DNA of 64,000 bases from Ascidiaceihabitans sp029251465 (GCF_042932805.1 NZ_CP170633.1:620001-684000), one strand, 5' to 3'; positions 1 through 9,361 are shown, counted from the first letter of the stretch. The notes: generated by a model not told the origin, from the letters alone. Numbers and translations: made by a program.

Positions 1-305
1 AGTGAATGGGCGCGATCTGTTTTGTGCAAGGCGCTGTAAAGTTTCCGAATTTCAGGATTGATCCAGGTTTCGACCCGGTCCGCACATCCATCGACAACAG
101 CGTCGAAATCTTGATCAACGGTGACTGTCATCGTTGTCGTTCGCATTCGTTTCGCTAACGATCGTGAGATGTGAAACCCATCCAACGGCATGACGCCGCG
201 CATTTTAGGATCGACCCAGAAAATTTCTGGATCGTCCCGGTTTTCAGCCATCGGAAAGATGCCGATGGAATAGCCGTGCAACAAAAGCTCCGCACTGAGG
301 GCCAT
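1..305 (-). CDS. aat: Leucyl/phenylalanyl-tRNA-protein transferase, N-terminal part
   Basis: The first 101 codons of a gene that runs off the left edge. The N-terminus has the family signatures LLLHGYSIGIFPMAE and FWVDPKMRGVMPLDGFHISR, followed by SLAKRMR. The enzyme adds Leu or Phe to N-terminal Arg/Lys of proteins, marking them for ClpAP (N-end rule, cytoplasm). The ATG at 303-305 lies 7 bases after the accC stop, so it is probably co-transcribed with accB-accC, an order common in Rhodobacteraceae. The catalytic core is outside the window. Family call is firm; intactness cannot be judged. Confidence 0.93.
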   Translation of the reverse strand, partial: MALSAELLLHGYSIGIFPMAENRDDPEIFWVDPKMRGVMPLDGFHISRSLAKRMRTTTMTVTVDQDFDAVVDGCADRVETWINPEIRKLYSALHKTDRAHS

Positions 306-312
306 GACAGGT

Positions 313-1665
313 TTACTCGGACGCTAGATTGCTTTCCAGCCAATGTTCCAACCAGTGGATATTGTAACTGCCATCCAGAACATCAGGTTCCTGCAATAGG
401 GCATGAAACAACGGCACAGTGGTGTCGACACCGTCAACGATCAGCTCACCCAATGCGCGGTTCAGACGCGCGAGGGCTTCTGGCCGGTCACGCCCATGCA
501 CGATCAATTTGCCGATCAGACTGTCGTAAAACGGTGGGATAGAATAGCCGTCATAAAGGGCGGAATCCATGCGTACCCCTAGACCACCGGGCGCGTGATA
601 CTGGCTGATTTTACCGGGGCAGGGCGTAAAGTTCGGCAGCTTTTCTGCGTTGATCCGAACTTCGATTGCGGCGCCGTTGATCACCAGATCGTCTTGCGTG
701 AACGACATCGGCAGCCCTTCGGCGACGCGAATTTGTTCGCGCACCAGATCGACACCAAAGATGGCCTCGGTCACGGGGTGTTCGACCTGCAAGCGCGTGT
801 TCATCTCGATGAAATAGAACTCGCCGTTTTCGTACAGGAATTCAATTGTGCCCGCGCCGATGTAGTTGATATCAGCCATCGCATCCGCGCAAACTTTGCC
901 GATACGCGCACGCTCTTCGGGCGAGATGCTCGGACCGGGGGCTTCTTCGAATACTTTTTGGTGCCGGCGTTGCAAGGAACAATCGCGTTCGCCCAAGTGC
1001 ACGGCTTTGCCTTTGCCATCGCCAAACACCTGAATTTCGATGTGGCGGGGCGTGGTCAGGTATTTTTCAAGATAGACTTCGTCGTTGCCAAAGTTGGATT
1101 TACCCTCGGCGCGCGCAGTCATAAATGCGCTTTCCATGTCGGCCGCGGTTTGGGCGACTTTCATGCCTTTGCCGCCGCCGCCAGCAGTGGCTTTGATGAT
1201 GACAGGATAGCCAATTTCGGCACCGATGCGTTGTGCATCTTCTAAGGTTGGCACGCCGCCGTCAGAGCCGGGCACGCACGGGACGTTCAGGGCCTTCATC
1301 GTGTCTTTGGCGGTGATTTTGTCGCCCATAACCCGAATGTGTTCGGCAGTGGGACCAATGAATGTCAGCCCGTGGTCTTCGATGATCTGCACGAAATTAG
1401 CGTTTTCCGACAAGAACCCGTACCCGGGGTGGATCGCTTCGGCGCCGGTGATTTCGCAGGCTGCGATGATCGCAGGGATCGACAAATACGACTGCTGGGA
1501 CGAAGGCGGACCGATGCAAACGCTTTCGTCGGCCATGCGCACGTGCATCGCGTCACTGTCCGCGGTCGAGTGTACCGCAACAGATCCGATACCCATTTCG
1601 CGGGCGGCGCGGATGACGCGCAGCGCGATCTCTCCACGGTTAGCGACCAGAATTTTCTTGAACAT
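313..1665 (-). CDS. accC: Acetyl-CoA carboxylase biotin carboxylase subunit
   Basis: ATP-dependent carboxylation of biotin on BCCP, the first half-reaction of acetyl-CoA carboxylase and the entry to fatty-acid synthesis (cytoplasm). 450 residues, the usual length. N-terminal biotin-carboxylase fold begins FKKILVANRGEIALRVIRAA; the ATP-grasp glycine-rich loop KATAGGGGKGMK is near residue 160; the catalytic stretch FIEMNTRLQVEHPVTE is near 290; the C-terminal domain contains MDSALYDGYSIPPFYDSLIGKL. Sits between accB (10 bases upstream) and aat (7 bases downstream), clearly one operon. Nothing unusual. Confidence 0.98.
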   Translation of the reverse strand: MFKKILVANRGEIALRVIRAAREMGIGSVAVHSTADSDAMHVRMADESVCIGPPSSQQSYLSIPAIIAACEITGAEAIHPGYGFLSENANFVQIIEDHGLTFIGPTAEHIRVMGDKITAKDTMKALNVPCVPGSDGGVPTLEDAQRIGAEIGYPVIIKATAGGGGKGMKVAQTAADMESAFMTARAEGKSNFGNDEVYLEKYLTTPRHIEIQVFGDGKGKAVHLGERDCSLQRRHQKVFEEAPGPSISPEERARIGKVCADAMADINYIGAGTIEFLYENGEFYFIEMNTRLQVEHPVTEAIFGVDLVREQIRVAEGLPMSFTQDDLVINGAAIEVRINAEKLPNFTPCPGKISQYHAPGGLGVRMDSALYDGYSIPPFYDSLIGKLIVHGRDRPEALARLNRALGELIVDGVDTTVPLFHALLQEPDVLDGSYNIHWLEHWLESNLASE

Positions 1666-1675
1666 TTTGAACGCC

Positions 1676-2167
1676 TTATTCGAGGATCACCAAGGGCGAG
1701 CCGAATTCTACTGCGGCCCCGTCATCGACTAGTATGCGCGTGACTTTGCCTGCGCGTGGGGCCGGAATGTGGTTCATGGTTTTCATGGCCTCGACGATCA
1801 GGATGGTGTCGCCTTCGGCCACAACCGACCCGACGCTGACGAAAGACGCAGCACCCGGTTCGGCCGCCATGTAGACGGTGCCAACCATGGGTGATGTCAC
1901 GGCCGCAGGGTTCGATGCAGGATCGGCGCTGGTGGCTGGTGCGGCGGCAGCTGCAGGGGCCGATGTGGCAGGCGCTGCGGCAACGGGTGCGGCGGCGGCC
2001 ATTTGCGTCACCACTTGTTGTGGTTGCTGGCGGCTGACGCGCACATTCATGCTGTCGTCTGCGGCGTATTCGCGTTTCACTTGGACCTCGGTCAGGTCGT
2101 TTTCACGCAGCACTTCGGCCAATGCCTGGATGAATGCCACATCTGCGTCGCGGGTGTTTTTTGTCAT
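1676..2167 (-). CDS. accB: Acetyl-CoA carboxylase biotin carboxyl carrier protein
   Basis: Carries biotin between AccC and the carboxyltransferase AccAD. The biotinyl domain occupies the C-terminal 80 residues, with VEAMKTMNHIPAPRAGKV; the Lys of AMKTM is the biotinylation site. An Ala/Pro-rich flexible linker (PVAAAPATSAPAAAAAPA) precedes it. I chose the ATG at 2165-2167 (MTKNTRDADVAFIQALAEVL), which matches where the family starts and gives 163 residues. The frame stays open 45 codons further upstream, but that extension does not look like BCCP. First gene of accB-accC-aat. Confidence 0.95.
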   Translation of the reverse strand: MTKNTRDADVAFIQALAEVLRENDLTEVQVKREYAADDSMNVRVSRQQPQQVVTQMAAAAPVAAAPATSAPAAAAAPATSADPASNPAAVTSPMVGTVYMAAEPGAASFVSVGSVVAEGDTILIVEAMKTMNHIPAPRAGKVTRILVDDGAAVEFGSPLVILE

Positions 2168-2354
2168 AAGTATTCGTGCCTTGTCCCTGTGGTGCTTGCC
2201 GATAACTGCGACTATGTCGCGGCCTCGGGGCACCTTGTTCTTTGCGCTCAGGTTATAGGCCAAGGGTTGACCTAAGGAAAGCGTCGTGATGCCATTGCTC
2301 ATATAGGGTGCATGTCCGCTGTGTTGAAGACCCCATGCAAATCAGGAGAGCGCG

Positions 2355-3824
2355 ATGAATTTGGCCAACTGGCTTTGGAGCCAAGGGAGCACGCGGCCCG
2401 ACGCCCCTGCATTGTTTTTGGGTCAAGATTTAGTCGCCAGCTATGGGGCATTTATGTCTCGTGCGGATGGGGTCGCCGGATGGTTGCGTGCACAGGGCGT
2501 TCTGCCGAACGACCGTGTGGCTATTTTTATGAAGAATGTACCAGATTATCTGGTTGTTTTGTACGGGATTTGGGCGGCTGGCGGTGTCGCTGTCCCGATC
2601 AACGCCAAGCTGCATGGCCGCGAGGCTGCCTTCATTCTGGACAACAGCCAAGCGTTGCTGGTGTTCGCAACAAATGCTGAGGCCGCTGCCTTGGAACCTT
2701 GCACAACGCGTATTGTGAACACGTCAAACGGACTGCCCAGGGCTGATCCAATTGGCGGCGTTACTCCGCGCAGTACGGATGACTTGGCGTGGCTGTTTTA
2801 CACTTCCGGCACGACGGGCCAACCCAAAGGTGTGCAAATCACGCATGGGATGCTGGCTGCGATGGCTGACAGTTACCAATCCGATGTGGATACTGTGACG
2901 CCTCAGGATGCCGCGATTTATGCCGCTCCGATGAGCCATGGCGCGGGGTTATACAACCTGATGCACGTGCGCATGGGGGCACGGCATGTGTTTCCAGCCT
3001 CTGGTGGGTTCGATCCGGGTGAAGTGTTGGATTTGGCGGCGTTTCACCAGCGTGCCCACATGTTTGCCGCGCCGACGATTGTCACGCGCCTGACGTCTTT
3101 TGCGGCCAAAACGGGCCGCGACGGGGCAGGGCTGCGCACCATCGTTTACGCTGGTGGACCAATGTATGTGGCCGATATCTTGCGGGCGCGGGCGCAATTC
3201 GGCGATGTGTTTGTGCAAATTTACGGGCAGGGCGAATGCCCGATGGCGATCACAGTGCTGCCGCGCGCGGTGATCTCGGATGAAACGCATCCGCGCTGGC
3301 GGGACCGTCTGGCGTCGGTTGGGGTCGCGCAAACAGGTATTGAGCTGCGCGTTGGCGATGGGGTGCCGACAGGGCAGGCTGGCGAAATAATGGTGCGCGG
3401 CGCGGTCGTGATGCCGGGGTATTGGCGCAACGCGGCGGCAACGGCGGCGACGTTGCACGACGGTTGGCTTGCGACTGGCGACATCGGCGCGCTGGACGCG
3501 GATGGCTATCTGACGCTGATGGATCGCTCAAAGGACATGATCATTTCGGGTGGGTCCAATATCTACCCGCGCGAAGTCGAGGAAGTGTTGCTGCGGCACC
3601 CGTCCGTCCGCGAAGTTTCGGTCATTGGCCGGGCCCACGCAGATTGGGGCGAAGAGGTCGTTGCGTGTGTGGTGGGAGAGGCGTCAGAGGCAGAGCTGGA
3701 CGCGTTGTGCCGCGATCACATTGCGCGGTTCAAAGCCCCCAAAGCCTACGTCTGGTTAGACACCTTGCCGAAGAATAACTACGGCAAGGTTTTGAAAACA
3801 TCGCTACGTGCGCAGCTGGCTTAG
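2355..3824 (+). CDS. Class I adenylate-forming acyl-CoA ligase
   Basis: 489-residue AMP-dependent synthetase/ligase that activates a carboxylic acid to acyl-AMP and then acyl-CoA. P-loop-like motif LFYTSGTTGQPKGVQ near residue 150; A5-like YGQGECPM near 290; A8 hinge GWLATGDIGALDADGYLTLMDRSKDMIISGG near 370-400 (given in parts: TGDIGALDADGYL and DRSKDMIISGG); A10 lysine in LPKNNYGKVLK at the end. Closest in style to short FadD/malonyl-CoA-synthetase-like enzymes; the substrate cannot be read. Preceded by GGAGAG. It is divergent from accB and its stop overlaps the convergent RTX gene by 4 bases. Confidence 0.9.
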   Translation: MNLANWLWSQGSTRPDAPALFLGQDLVASYGAFMSRADGVAGWLRAQGVLPNDRVAIFMKNVPDYLVVLYGIWAAGGVAVPINAKLHGREAAFILDNSQALLVFATNAEAAALEPCTTRIVNTSNGLPRADPIGGVTPRSTDDLAWLFYTSGTTGQPKGVQITHGMLAAMADSYQSDVDTVTPQDAAIYAAPMSHGAGLYNLMHVRMGARHVFPASGGFDPGEVLDLAAFHQRAHMFAAPTIVTRLTSFAAKTGRDGAGLRTIVYAGGPMYVADILRARAQFGDVFVQIYGQGECPMAITVLPRAVISDETHPRWRDRLASVGVAQTGIELRVGDGVPTGQAGEIMVRGAVVMPGYWRNAAATAATLHDGWLATGDIGALDADGYLTLMDRSKDMIISGGSNIYPREVEEVLLRHPSVREVSVIGRAHADWGEEVVACVVGEASEAELDALCRDHIARFKAPKAYVWLDTLPKNNYGKVLKTSLRAQLA

Positions 3825-5248
3825 CCCAGAACCAGATCAAACGGTGGGTAGTAGTCTTCTGGCGTGACAAAGTTGTCGCCCGTCAGGCTGTCCTCTGCCA
3901 CGTTCAGGAACGTCACGCTGATACCGTTTGCATCCGAGAAATCGTTTTCGCCCGGAATGCTTTGGTACAGGCCCGACAGGTCAAGCACGGCGTTGCCGTC
4001 TGCGTAGGTGACAAAGGACAGCACGTCCGCGTCGCCGTAAGCACCAAAGTAGAAATCCTCAAAGATTTCGCCGCCCATTTGCAAGCGCACTTTGTCTGCG
4101 CCCACATCAAAGTCGGTGATCACATCTGCGTCCGAATTGCCGGTGAACACAAAGCAGTCCGCGCCTGATCCGCCGGTCATGACGTCATTGCCAGCGCCAC
4201 CCGTCAACAGATCTTCGCCGTTGCCGCCATCCAATGTGTCGTCGCCGCGACCACCGTTCAACGTGTCTTTGCTGTCGCCACCGAACAGGACGTCATCGTG
4301 GTTGCCGCCGTTCAACGTGTCGTTGCCTTGGCCGCCGTACAGGATGTCGTCGTGGTTGCCACCGTTCACACGGTCATGGCCGTCACCGCCGTACAGTTTG
4401 TCGTTCTGGTTGCCGCCGTTCAACAGGTCTTCGCCTTGGTTGCCGTACAGCGTGTCGTTGTCGTTGCCGCCATTGATGCGATCGTTGCCGTTGCCGCCTG
4501 TCAGCTTGTCGTCGCCATTGTGGCCATTCAAAACATCATCGTCGTCATTGCCGTAAAACCGATCATCGCCAGCGCCACCGTACATGGTGTCATTGCCTGA
4601 CCCGCCAGACACGCGGTCTGCAATGGCATCTGCGTTGTTAAAGTTGTTGCCGACATCGCCCGGGTGGATCGCTGCATAGCTGTCATCGCCGGCCCCCAGA
4701 TTGACGCGGCCCATTTGGCTTGCGTTCAAAACTACGTCGTTACCAGAGCCCATGTTGACCGTGCCGGTCACGACGCCGGTCAAACCGCCTGCAATCACAG
4801 TGGATGAGTCGTTGACGAAATAGTCGTCACCGCCGCCCATGCGCACGTCGCCGTCCAGCAGGGACAAGTTGTAAATACCGTCTTGGCCGTTGCCCAATTG
4901 AATATTGGTAATCATGGTGCCCAAGTTGGCGATCAGATGGGTACCACTGCCTGACATTGTGATTGCGCCGGTGACGTCGCCATCCCCAAACGGAGAGCCG
5001 CCGCCGATCGTGCCGGTGCTGTTGTTCAACAATACGGCGTCGCCATTGCCCTGGGCGCTAAGATAGACTGATATCAAACCGTTGTTAGTTACAAACGAGT
5101 CTGCGGCTGCGTAGGTGTATCCAACCATCCAAAAGCCGCCAGTGCCCGGGTTGTCATTCGTGAATTCTAAATCAAATGTACCGGCAAAATCGACTTCCGG
5201 AAAGTCGGTGACGCCTTGATAGATTAAATCGAGTGTTTGAATTGGCAT
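3821..5248 (-). CDS. RTX-type calcium-binding repeat protein (probably secreted)
   Basis: 475 residues with about 18 tandem nonapeptide repeats of the GGxGxDxLx type (for example GGNGNDRINGGNDNDTLYG) filling roughly residues 235-395, followed by a C-terminal block with DADVITDFDVGADKVRL typical of the end of type I secreted RTX proteins. There is no N-terminal signal peptide, as expected for C-terminal T1SS export. The N-terminal 230 residues are beta-rich and lack a recognisable enzyme domain. Start at ATG 5248 is supported by GGGGAA 9 bases upstream; the frame continues upstream without a better site. No T1SS genes are adjacent. Function unknown. Confidence 0.88.
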   Translation of the reverse strand: MPIQTLDLIYQGVTDFPEVDFAGTFDLEFTNDNPGTGGFWMVGYTYAAADSFVTNNGLISVYLSAQGNGDAVLLNNSTGTIGGGSPFGDGDVTGAITMSGSGTHLIANLGTMITNIQLGNGQDGIYNLSLLDGDVRMGGGDDYFVNDSSTVIAGGLTGVVTGTVNMGSGNDVVLNASQMGRVNLGAGDDSYAAIHPGDVGNNFNNADAIADRVSGGSGNDTMYGGAGDDRFYGNDDDDVLNGHNGDDKLTGGNGNDRINGGNDNDTLYGNQGEDLLNGGNQNDKLYGGDGHDRVNGGNHDDILYGGQGNDTLNGGNHDDVLFGGDSKDTLNGGRGDDTLDGGNGEDLLTGGAGNDVMTGGSGADCFVFTGNSDADVITDFDVGADKVRLQMGGEIFEDFYFGAYGDADVLSFVTYADGNAVLDLSGLYQSIPGENDFSDANGISVTFLNVAEDSLTGDNFVTPEDYYPPFDLVLG

Positions 5249-5375
5249 TGTTCTATTCCCCAGTTTTGAATGCCTTAATTTAGCCTTAATTGGGCTGCGG
5301 ATCATACCTCTAATTAGATGAAAATTTTGATGTTTCTCGTTTGGAAACAATGCACTCTGGGCGTGTGGGTTGCAC

Positions 5376-5405
5376 AAAAAAACCGACCTCGGGGGCCGGT
5401 TTCTT
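5376..5405 (-). terminator. Rho-independent terminator of the liv-type operon
   Basis: Read on the minus strand: AAACCGGCCCCCGAGG then TCGGTTTTTTTG. The arms AAACCG(G) and (T)CGGTTT pair and a run of seven T follows. It lies 37 bases after the stop of the last transporter gene. Confidence 0.88.
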
Positions 5406-5441
5406 CAATGTTTCTGGTTGGAATTCCCGTGGGGGTGGAAA

Positions 5442-6182
5442 CTAGATTGCGAGGTATTCCTCGCGCAATTCTTTGTTGTCCAGAACCTCGGCAGCTGTGC
5501 CATCAAAAACAATGCCGCCAGTGTCGAGAATCACTGCCCGATCCGCCAGCTTTAGGGCGCGCACAGCGTTCTGTTCCACGATCACTGTCGTGATGCCTTG
5601 GTCTTTGATGATACGCAGCGTCTTTTCGATCTCGTCGACGATGACGGGGGCAAGGCCCTCGTAGGGTTCGTCCAGCAGCAAAACCTTGATGTCGCGGCAC
5701 AGGGCGCGGGCGATGGCCAGCATCTGTTGCTCGCCACCAGAAAGGGTCACGCCTTCTTGGTTGCGACGTTCGCGCAGACGCGGGAACAGATCGTAGACGC
5801 GGTCGATAGACCAGCCAACGGGTGGTGCGATCTGCGCCAGCTTCAGGTTTTCCTCAACCGTGAGACCGGCGATGATCCGGCGATCCTCAGGGACAAGGCC
5901 GAGCCCGTGTTGCGATGCCTCAAAGCTCGCCATCTCGTGCAGTGGTTTGTGATCCAGCCAGATTTCGCCATGGGTGATTTGTGGATCATCCAGACGGGCA
6001 ATCGCGCGAAGGGTCGATGTTTTACCGGCCCCGTTGCGGCCCAATAGCGCGAGGATTTCGCCCTCGTGGACGTTAAACGAGATGCCCTGCACGATGTAGC
6101 TTTCGCCGTAGTAGGCGTGCAAATCCCAAACCGAAAGGTAGGCCGGGGCAGTGGCGGCGTGATTGGCGTTTGATGCTGTCAT
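5442..6182 (-). CDS. livF: ABC transporter ATP-binding protein, LivF type
   Basis: Second ATPase of a five-component HAAT-family importer (inner membrane, cytoplasmic face). 246 residues. Walker A GRNGAGKTST near residue 50, signature LSGGEQQMLAIARAL, Walker B VLLLDEPYEGLAP, H-loop IVEQNAV. The LDEPYEGLAP variant is common in LivF proteins. Ends the operon SBP-livH-livM-livG-livF, separated by 11 bases from livG, with a strong terminator directly downstream. The substrate is not fixed by sequence; see the note on the neighbouring short-chain-acid regulators. Confidence 0.92.
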   Translation of the reverse strand: MTASNANHAATAPAYLSVWDLHAYYGESYIVQGISFNVHEGEILALLGRNGAGKTSTLRAIARLDDPQITHGEIWLDHKPLHEMASFEASQHGLGLVPEDRRIIAGLTVEENLKLAQIAPPVGWSIDRVYDLFPRLRERRNQEGVTLSGGEQQMLAIARALCRDIKVLLLDEPYEGLAPVIVDEIEKTLRIIKDQGITTVIVEQNAVRALKLADRAVILDTGGIVFDGTAAEVLDNKELREEYLAI

Positions 6183-6193
6183 GTTCTGTTCCT

Positions 6194-6958
6194 TTACGCC
6201 GCGTCTTGGGTCTCGCCCAAATACGCTTCGCGCACTTTGGGGTGACCTTTGATATTGTCGGGCGTGTCTTCGACCAATGGGGTGCCTTGGGCCAAAACGG
6301 TGATCCGTTCTGCAAGCGAAAACACCACGTGCATGTCGTGTTCGATGATGGCGATGGTGATGTCACGCTCGTCGCTGATTTGCTTGAGCAGATCGATGGT
6401 GTTGTTGGTGTCGGCCCGCGCCATGCCGGCGGTGGGTTCATCCAACAGCAACAAACGCGGTTCCTGGGACAGGCACATGCCGATCTCAAGGCGACGTTTG
6501 TCACCACGCGACAGGGCCGCTGCATGCATGTCGATCTTGTCGGACATGTTCATCTCTTCGAGCATGTGTTCCGCGCGTTCGACCATTTCTTTGTCATCCA
6601 GCATATTCTTGAAGGCTGACATGTGAAACGCGCCGTCCCGCTTGGCAAAACAAGGGATCAGCATGTTTTCCAGAACCGACAGGTCGCCAAAGATTTCAGG
6701 GGTCTGAAACACGCGGCTGATGCCCATCTGGTTGATCTCGAACGGTTTGCGCCCCAGCACGGATTGCCCGTCGAACATGACCGATCCGGTGTCCGGGATC
6801 AGTTTGCCGACCAAACAGTTCAGCAGCGTGGATTTGCCCGCGCCGTTTGGCCCGATGATGGCGTGTACCGAATTTTCGGCAACACTCAGGTTCACGTCAC
6901 CCAGCGCTTGTAGTCCGCCGAACCGTTTGCCTACGTTTTTGACTTCAAGGATACCCAT
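6194..6958 (-). CDS. livG: ABC transporter ATP-binding protein, LivG type
   Basis: First ATPase of the same importer. 254 residues starting MGILEVKNVGKRFGG. Walker A GPNGAGKSTLLN near 38, long LivG-type insertion between Walker A and signature, signature LSRGDKRRLEIGMCL, Walker B LLLDEPTAGMARADT, H-loop IIEHDMHVVFSLA. SRGDKR in place of SGGQQ is a familiar LivG variant. Start 11 bases after livM. Pairs with the LivF protein on the cytoplasmic side of LivH-LivM. Confidence 0.93.
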   Translation of the reverse strand: MGILEVKNVGKRFGGLQALGDVNLSVAENSVHAIIGPNGAGKSTLLNCLVGKLIPDTGSVMFDGQSVLGRKPFEINQMGISRVFQTPEIFGDLSVLENMLIPCFAKRDGAFHMSAFKNMLDDKEMVERAEHMLEEMNMSDKIDMHAAALSRGDKRRLEIGMCLSQEPRLLLLDEPTAGMARADTNNTIDLLKQISDERDITIAIIEHDMHVVFSLAERITVLAQGTPLVEDTPDNIKGHPKVREAYLGETQDAA

Positions 6959-6969
6959 TGATTTGCTCC

Positions 6970-8178
6970 TTATTCCGCAGGTGTGGTTTTGCCGTCAGGC
7001 GTGTCTGGTGCCTTCTTGCGTTTGAAAAGGGCGATAATTTTTTGGCCACCTTGGACCAAGCCACCGGGCAAGAAGATGATCACGATCATGAACAACAGAC
7101 CCAGTGTCAGATGCCAGCCTTTGCCCACAAAGTAGTGCAAGAAACCAACAAGCAGATTTTCCAGACCGTCGGGCATAAAGGACAGCCATTGTTCCAGCAC
7201 GTTGTCGTTGATCTTGGACAGGATGTTCTTGAAGTACTCGTTGAACCCTGCGCCCAAGATGGGCCCGATCAGCGTACCGACACCGCCCAAAATCGCCATG
7301 ATCACGATTTCACCAGAGGCGGTCCAGTGCATCCGCTCGGCACCTGCAAGCGGGTCCATTGAGGACAACAAACCACCGGCAAGGCCCGCGTACATGCCAG
7401 AAATCACAAACGCTGCCAGTGTGTAGGGTTTGGTGTTCAGGCCGGTATAGTTCATCCGTTGCTGGTTTGATTTAACCGCCCGCAGCATCATTCCAAAAGG
7501 CGAGCGGAAGATCCGGATCGAGATGTAAAACGAGATCAGCAAGAAGATCGCGCTGAGATAGTAACCAGCGTTAAACGTGAACAACCAGTTGCCGATTTCC
7601 AGCTGGTAGCTGTCGCGCATAGCCAGACCAAACAGGTGTGGAACCTCGGGCATACTGTCCAGCTTGAAATACTGCGGGTCGTTGGAATAGACCTGCAAAC
7701 CGGTTTCGCCGTTGGTCAGGTTGTAGCTGGAATTTGGATTGCCCAAGACCGAGTAGGCCAAGTTGTACGACATTTGCGCAAAGGCCAGCGTCAGGATCGA
7801 AAAGTAGATGCCGGAGCGGCGCAAGGATACGTAGCCGATCAGCAGCGAAAACACACCAGCAACAACCACCGACAACAAGATGCCCGGCAATACGTTGTAG
7901 CCCAGCAGTTTGAACATCCAGACCGCAGAATACGATCCTATGCCCAGAAACGCTGCGTGCCCAAAGCTAAGGTAGCCCGTCAGTCCGAACAGGATGTTAA
8001 AGCCGATGACAAGGATGCCAAAGATCACAAACCGTTGCATCAAATCGGGGTAGCCCGCGTTGAACATTTGCGCCAGCGACGTGCCCTCGGGAAAGGGGTT
8101 CAGGATGAAGGGGGCAAAGATGACCATGATGGCCACGATGATAAACAGCGTTGTGTCGCGTTTTGTAAGGTTCAGCAT
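6970..8178 (-). CDS. livM: ABC transporter permease, LivM type
   Basis: 402-residue polytopic inner-membrane permease. It starts with a hydrophobic segment (TLFIIVAIMVIFAPFIL), has the conserved LivM segments GYLSFGHAAFLGIGSY and FRSPFGMMLRAVKSN, and the EAA-like loop GGVGTLIGPILGAG. It is longer than the usual 300-350 residues because of a periplasmic insertion around 145-210 (NSSYNLTNGETGLQVYSND onward). This may suit an unusual ligand or binding protein. The tail is Lys-rich. Starts 4 bases after the livH stop. Confidence 0.92.
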   Translation of the reverse strand: MLNLTKRDTTLFIIVAIMVIFAPFILNPFPEGTSLAQMFNAGYPDLMQRFVIFGILVIGFNILFGLTGYLSFGHAAFLGIGSYSAVWMFKLLGYNVLPGILLSVVVAGVFSLLIGYVSLRRSGIYFSILTLAFAQMSYNLAYSVLGNPNSSYNLTNGETGLQVYSNDPQYFKLDSMPEVPHLFGLAMRDSYQLEIGNWLFTFNAGYYLSAIFLLISFYISIRIFRSPFGMMLRAVKSNQQRMNYTGLNTKPYTLAAFVISGMYAGLAGGLLSSMDPLAGAERMHWTASGEIVIMAILGGVGTLIGPILGAGFNEYFKNILSKINDNVLEQWLSFMPDGLENLLVGFLHYFVGKGWHLTLGLLFMIVIIFLPGGLVQGGQKIIALFKRKKAPDTPDGKTTPAE

Positions 8179-8182
8179 TTAA

Positions 8183-9214
8183 TTATTCCTCCATCACGCC
8201 TTTGCGACCCATAAGGCCACGCGGACGCGCTAGGATGATGATGATTGCGACAAGGTAGATGATGATTTGGTCAATGCCCGGGAACCATGCTTTGACTTGG
8301 TTCATTGAGGCGAAGGCCTCTAGGATACCCAGCATGAAACCGGCCAGAACCGCACCGGGCAGCGACCCCATGCCGCCGACAACCACCACAACAAACGACA
8401 GGACCAGGAAATCCATTCCCATGTGATAGTTGGGCGAATTGATCGGCGCGTACATCACACCTGCCAGCCCCGCCACACAGGCCGCAATCGCGAACATGAT
8501 GGTAAAGCGCTTGTTGATGTTGATGCCCAACAGCCCGACGGTTTCACGATCCGCCATGCCGGCCCGCACAACCATCCCGAAGGTGGTGAATTGCAGAAAG
8601 GCGAACACAGCCCCGATAATCACCGCAGCAAAGGCAAAGTAGACCATGCGCCAGTAGGGGTAGATGATTTTGTTGGCATCAAAGCCCAGCATGACGCCGA
8701 AATCATACGATCCACGGAACGCATCAGGTGCGCCTGTCGGGATCGGGTTGGCACCGTAGAAGGCTTTGATCAGCTCTTGCAGAACGATCGCCAGACCAAA
8801 GGTCACAAGGATCTGATCCGCGTGCGGGCGTTTGTAAAAATGCTTGATCAATCCGCGTTCCATGATGAAACCAACGATGATCATGATCGGAATGGCAAAG
8901 AGAATGGCCAGCGGGACGGACCAGTCAATGATCGACGCCCCCAACTCTGGCCCGAACCAGCTTTCGACATAAGGGGTTTTGACCTTCAGCGCATTGCCAA
9001 GGAAATCCTTTTGCGTCGGGTCTTCGACGACGGACGACAGGTTCAGGATACGCTGTAGCGTGACGGCGCAGAACGCACCGATCATGAACAATGCGCCGTG
9101 AGCGAAGTTAACAACGCCCAACGTGCCGAAAATGAGAGTAAGCCCGAGCGCGATCAGCGCATAGGCAGAGCCCTTGTCGAGCCCGTTGAGAATTTGCAGA
9201 AGGATCTGGTCCAT
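8183..9214 (-). CDS. livH: ABC transporter permease, LivH type
   Basis: 343-residue permease with multiple membrane segments. Conserved blocks: NGLDKGSAYALIALGLTLIF and GVVNFAHGALFMIGA near the N-terminus, RPHADQILVTFGLAIVLQEL mid-protein and VVVVGGMGSLPGAVLAGF near the C-terminus. I prefer ATG 9214 (MDQILLQIL), which matches the family start and follows AAGGCGGGA; the frame is open 12 codons further. An insertion after the first segments (residues 45-85) mirrors the one in LivM. Co-transcribed with its neighbours. Confidence 0.92.
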   Translation of the reverse strand: MDQILLQILNGLDKGSAYALIALGLTLIFGTLGVVNFAHGALFMIGAFCAVTLQRILNLSSVVEDPTQKDFLGNALKVKTPYVESWFGPELGASIIDWSVPLAILFAIPIMIIVGFIMERGLIKHFYKRPHADQILVTFGLAIVLQELIKAFYGANPIPTGAPDAFRGSYDFGVMLGFDANKIIYPYWRMVYFAFAAVIIGAVFAFLQFTTFGMVVRAGMADRETVGLLGININKRFTIMFAIAACVAGLAGVMYAPINSPNYHMGMDFLVLSFVVVVVGGMGSLPGAVLAGFMLGILEAFASMNQVKAWFPGIDQIIIYLVAIIIILARPRGLMGRKGVMEE

Positions 9215-9318
9215 TGGTCCCGCCTTGATATGTCGGAGAGGGCCGCGCACGCGACTATGTGATAGTTAACGTGGGTGCAGGTGGTGCGTCGGAATTTATT
9301 GATTTGTCGGTCTGAGGA

Positions 9319-9360
9319 GGGTGGGCACGAATGCCCACCCAAATTAGCGCGAAACGCTAA
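9319..9360 (-). promoter_or_regulatory. Two tandem hairpins between binding-protein gene and permease genes
   Basis: Directly visible: GGGTGGGCA (9319-9327), loop CGAA, TGCCCACCC (9332-9340); then TTAGCG (9344-9349), loop CGAAA, CGCTAA (9355-9360). They sit right after the binding-protein stop, with no T-run on the minus strand, so they are more likely an mRNA-stabilising or attenuating element that raises binding protein over permease than a full terminator. Role inferred. Confidence 0.6.
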
Positions 9361-9361
9361 A

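Noticed and set aside
1676..2302. Longer BCCP starting at 2302
   Set aside because: The extra 45 residues do not resemble BCCP and the internal ATG at 2167 matches the family start.
4092..4600. Proline/serine- or valine-rich repetitive frames on the plus strand
   Set aside because: They are antisense readings of the RTX glycine/aspartate repeats, which explain the periodicity fully.
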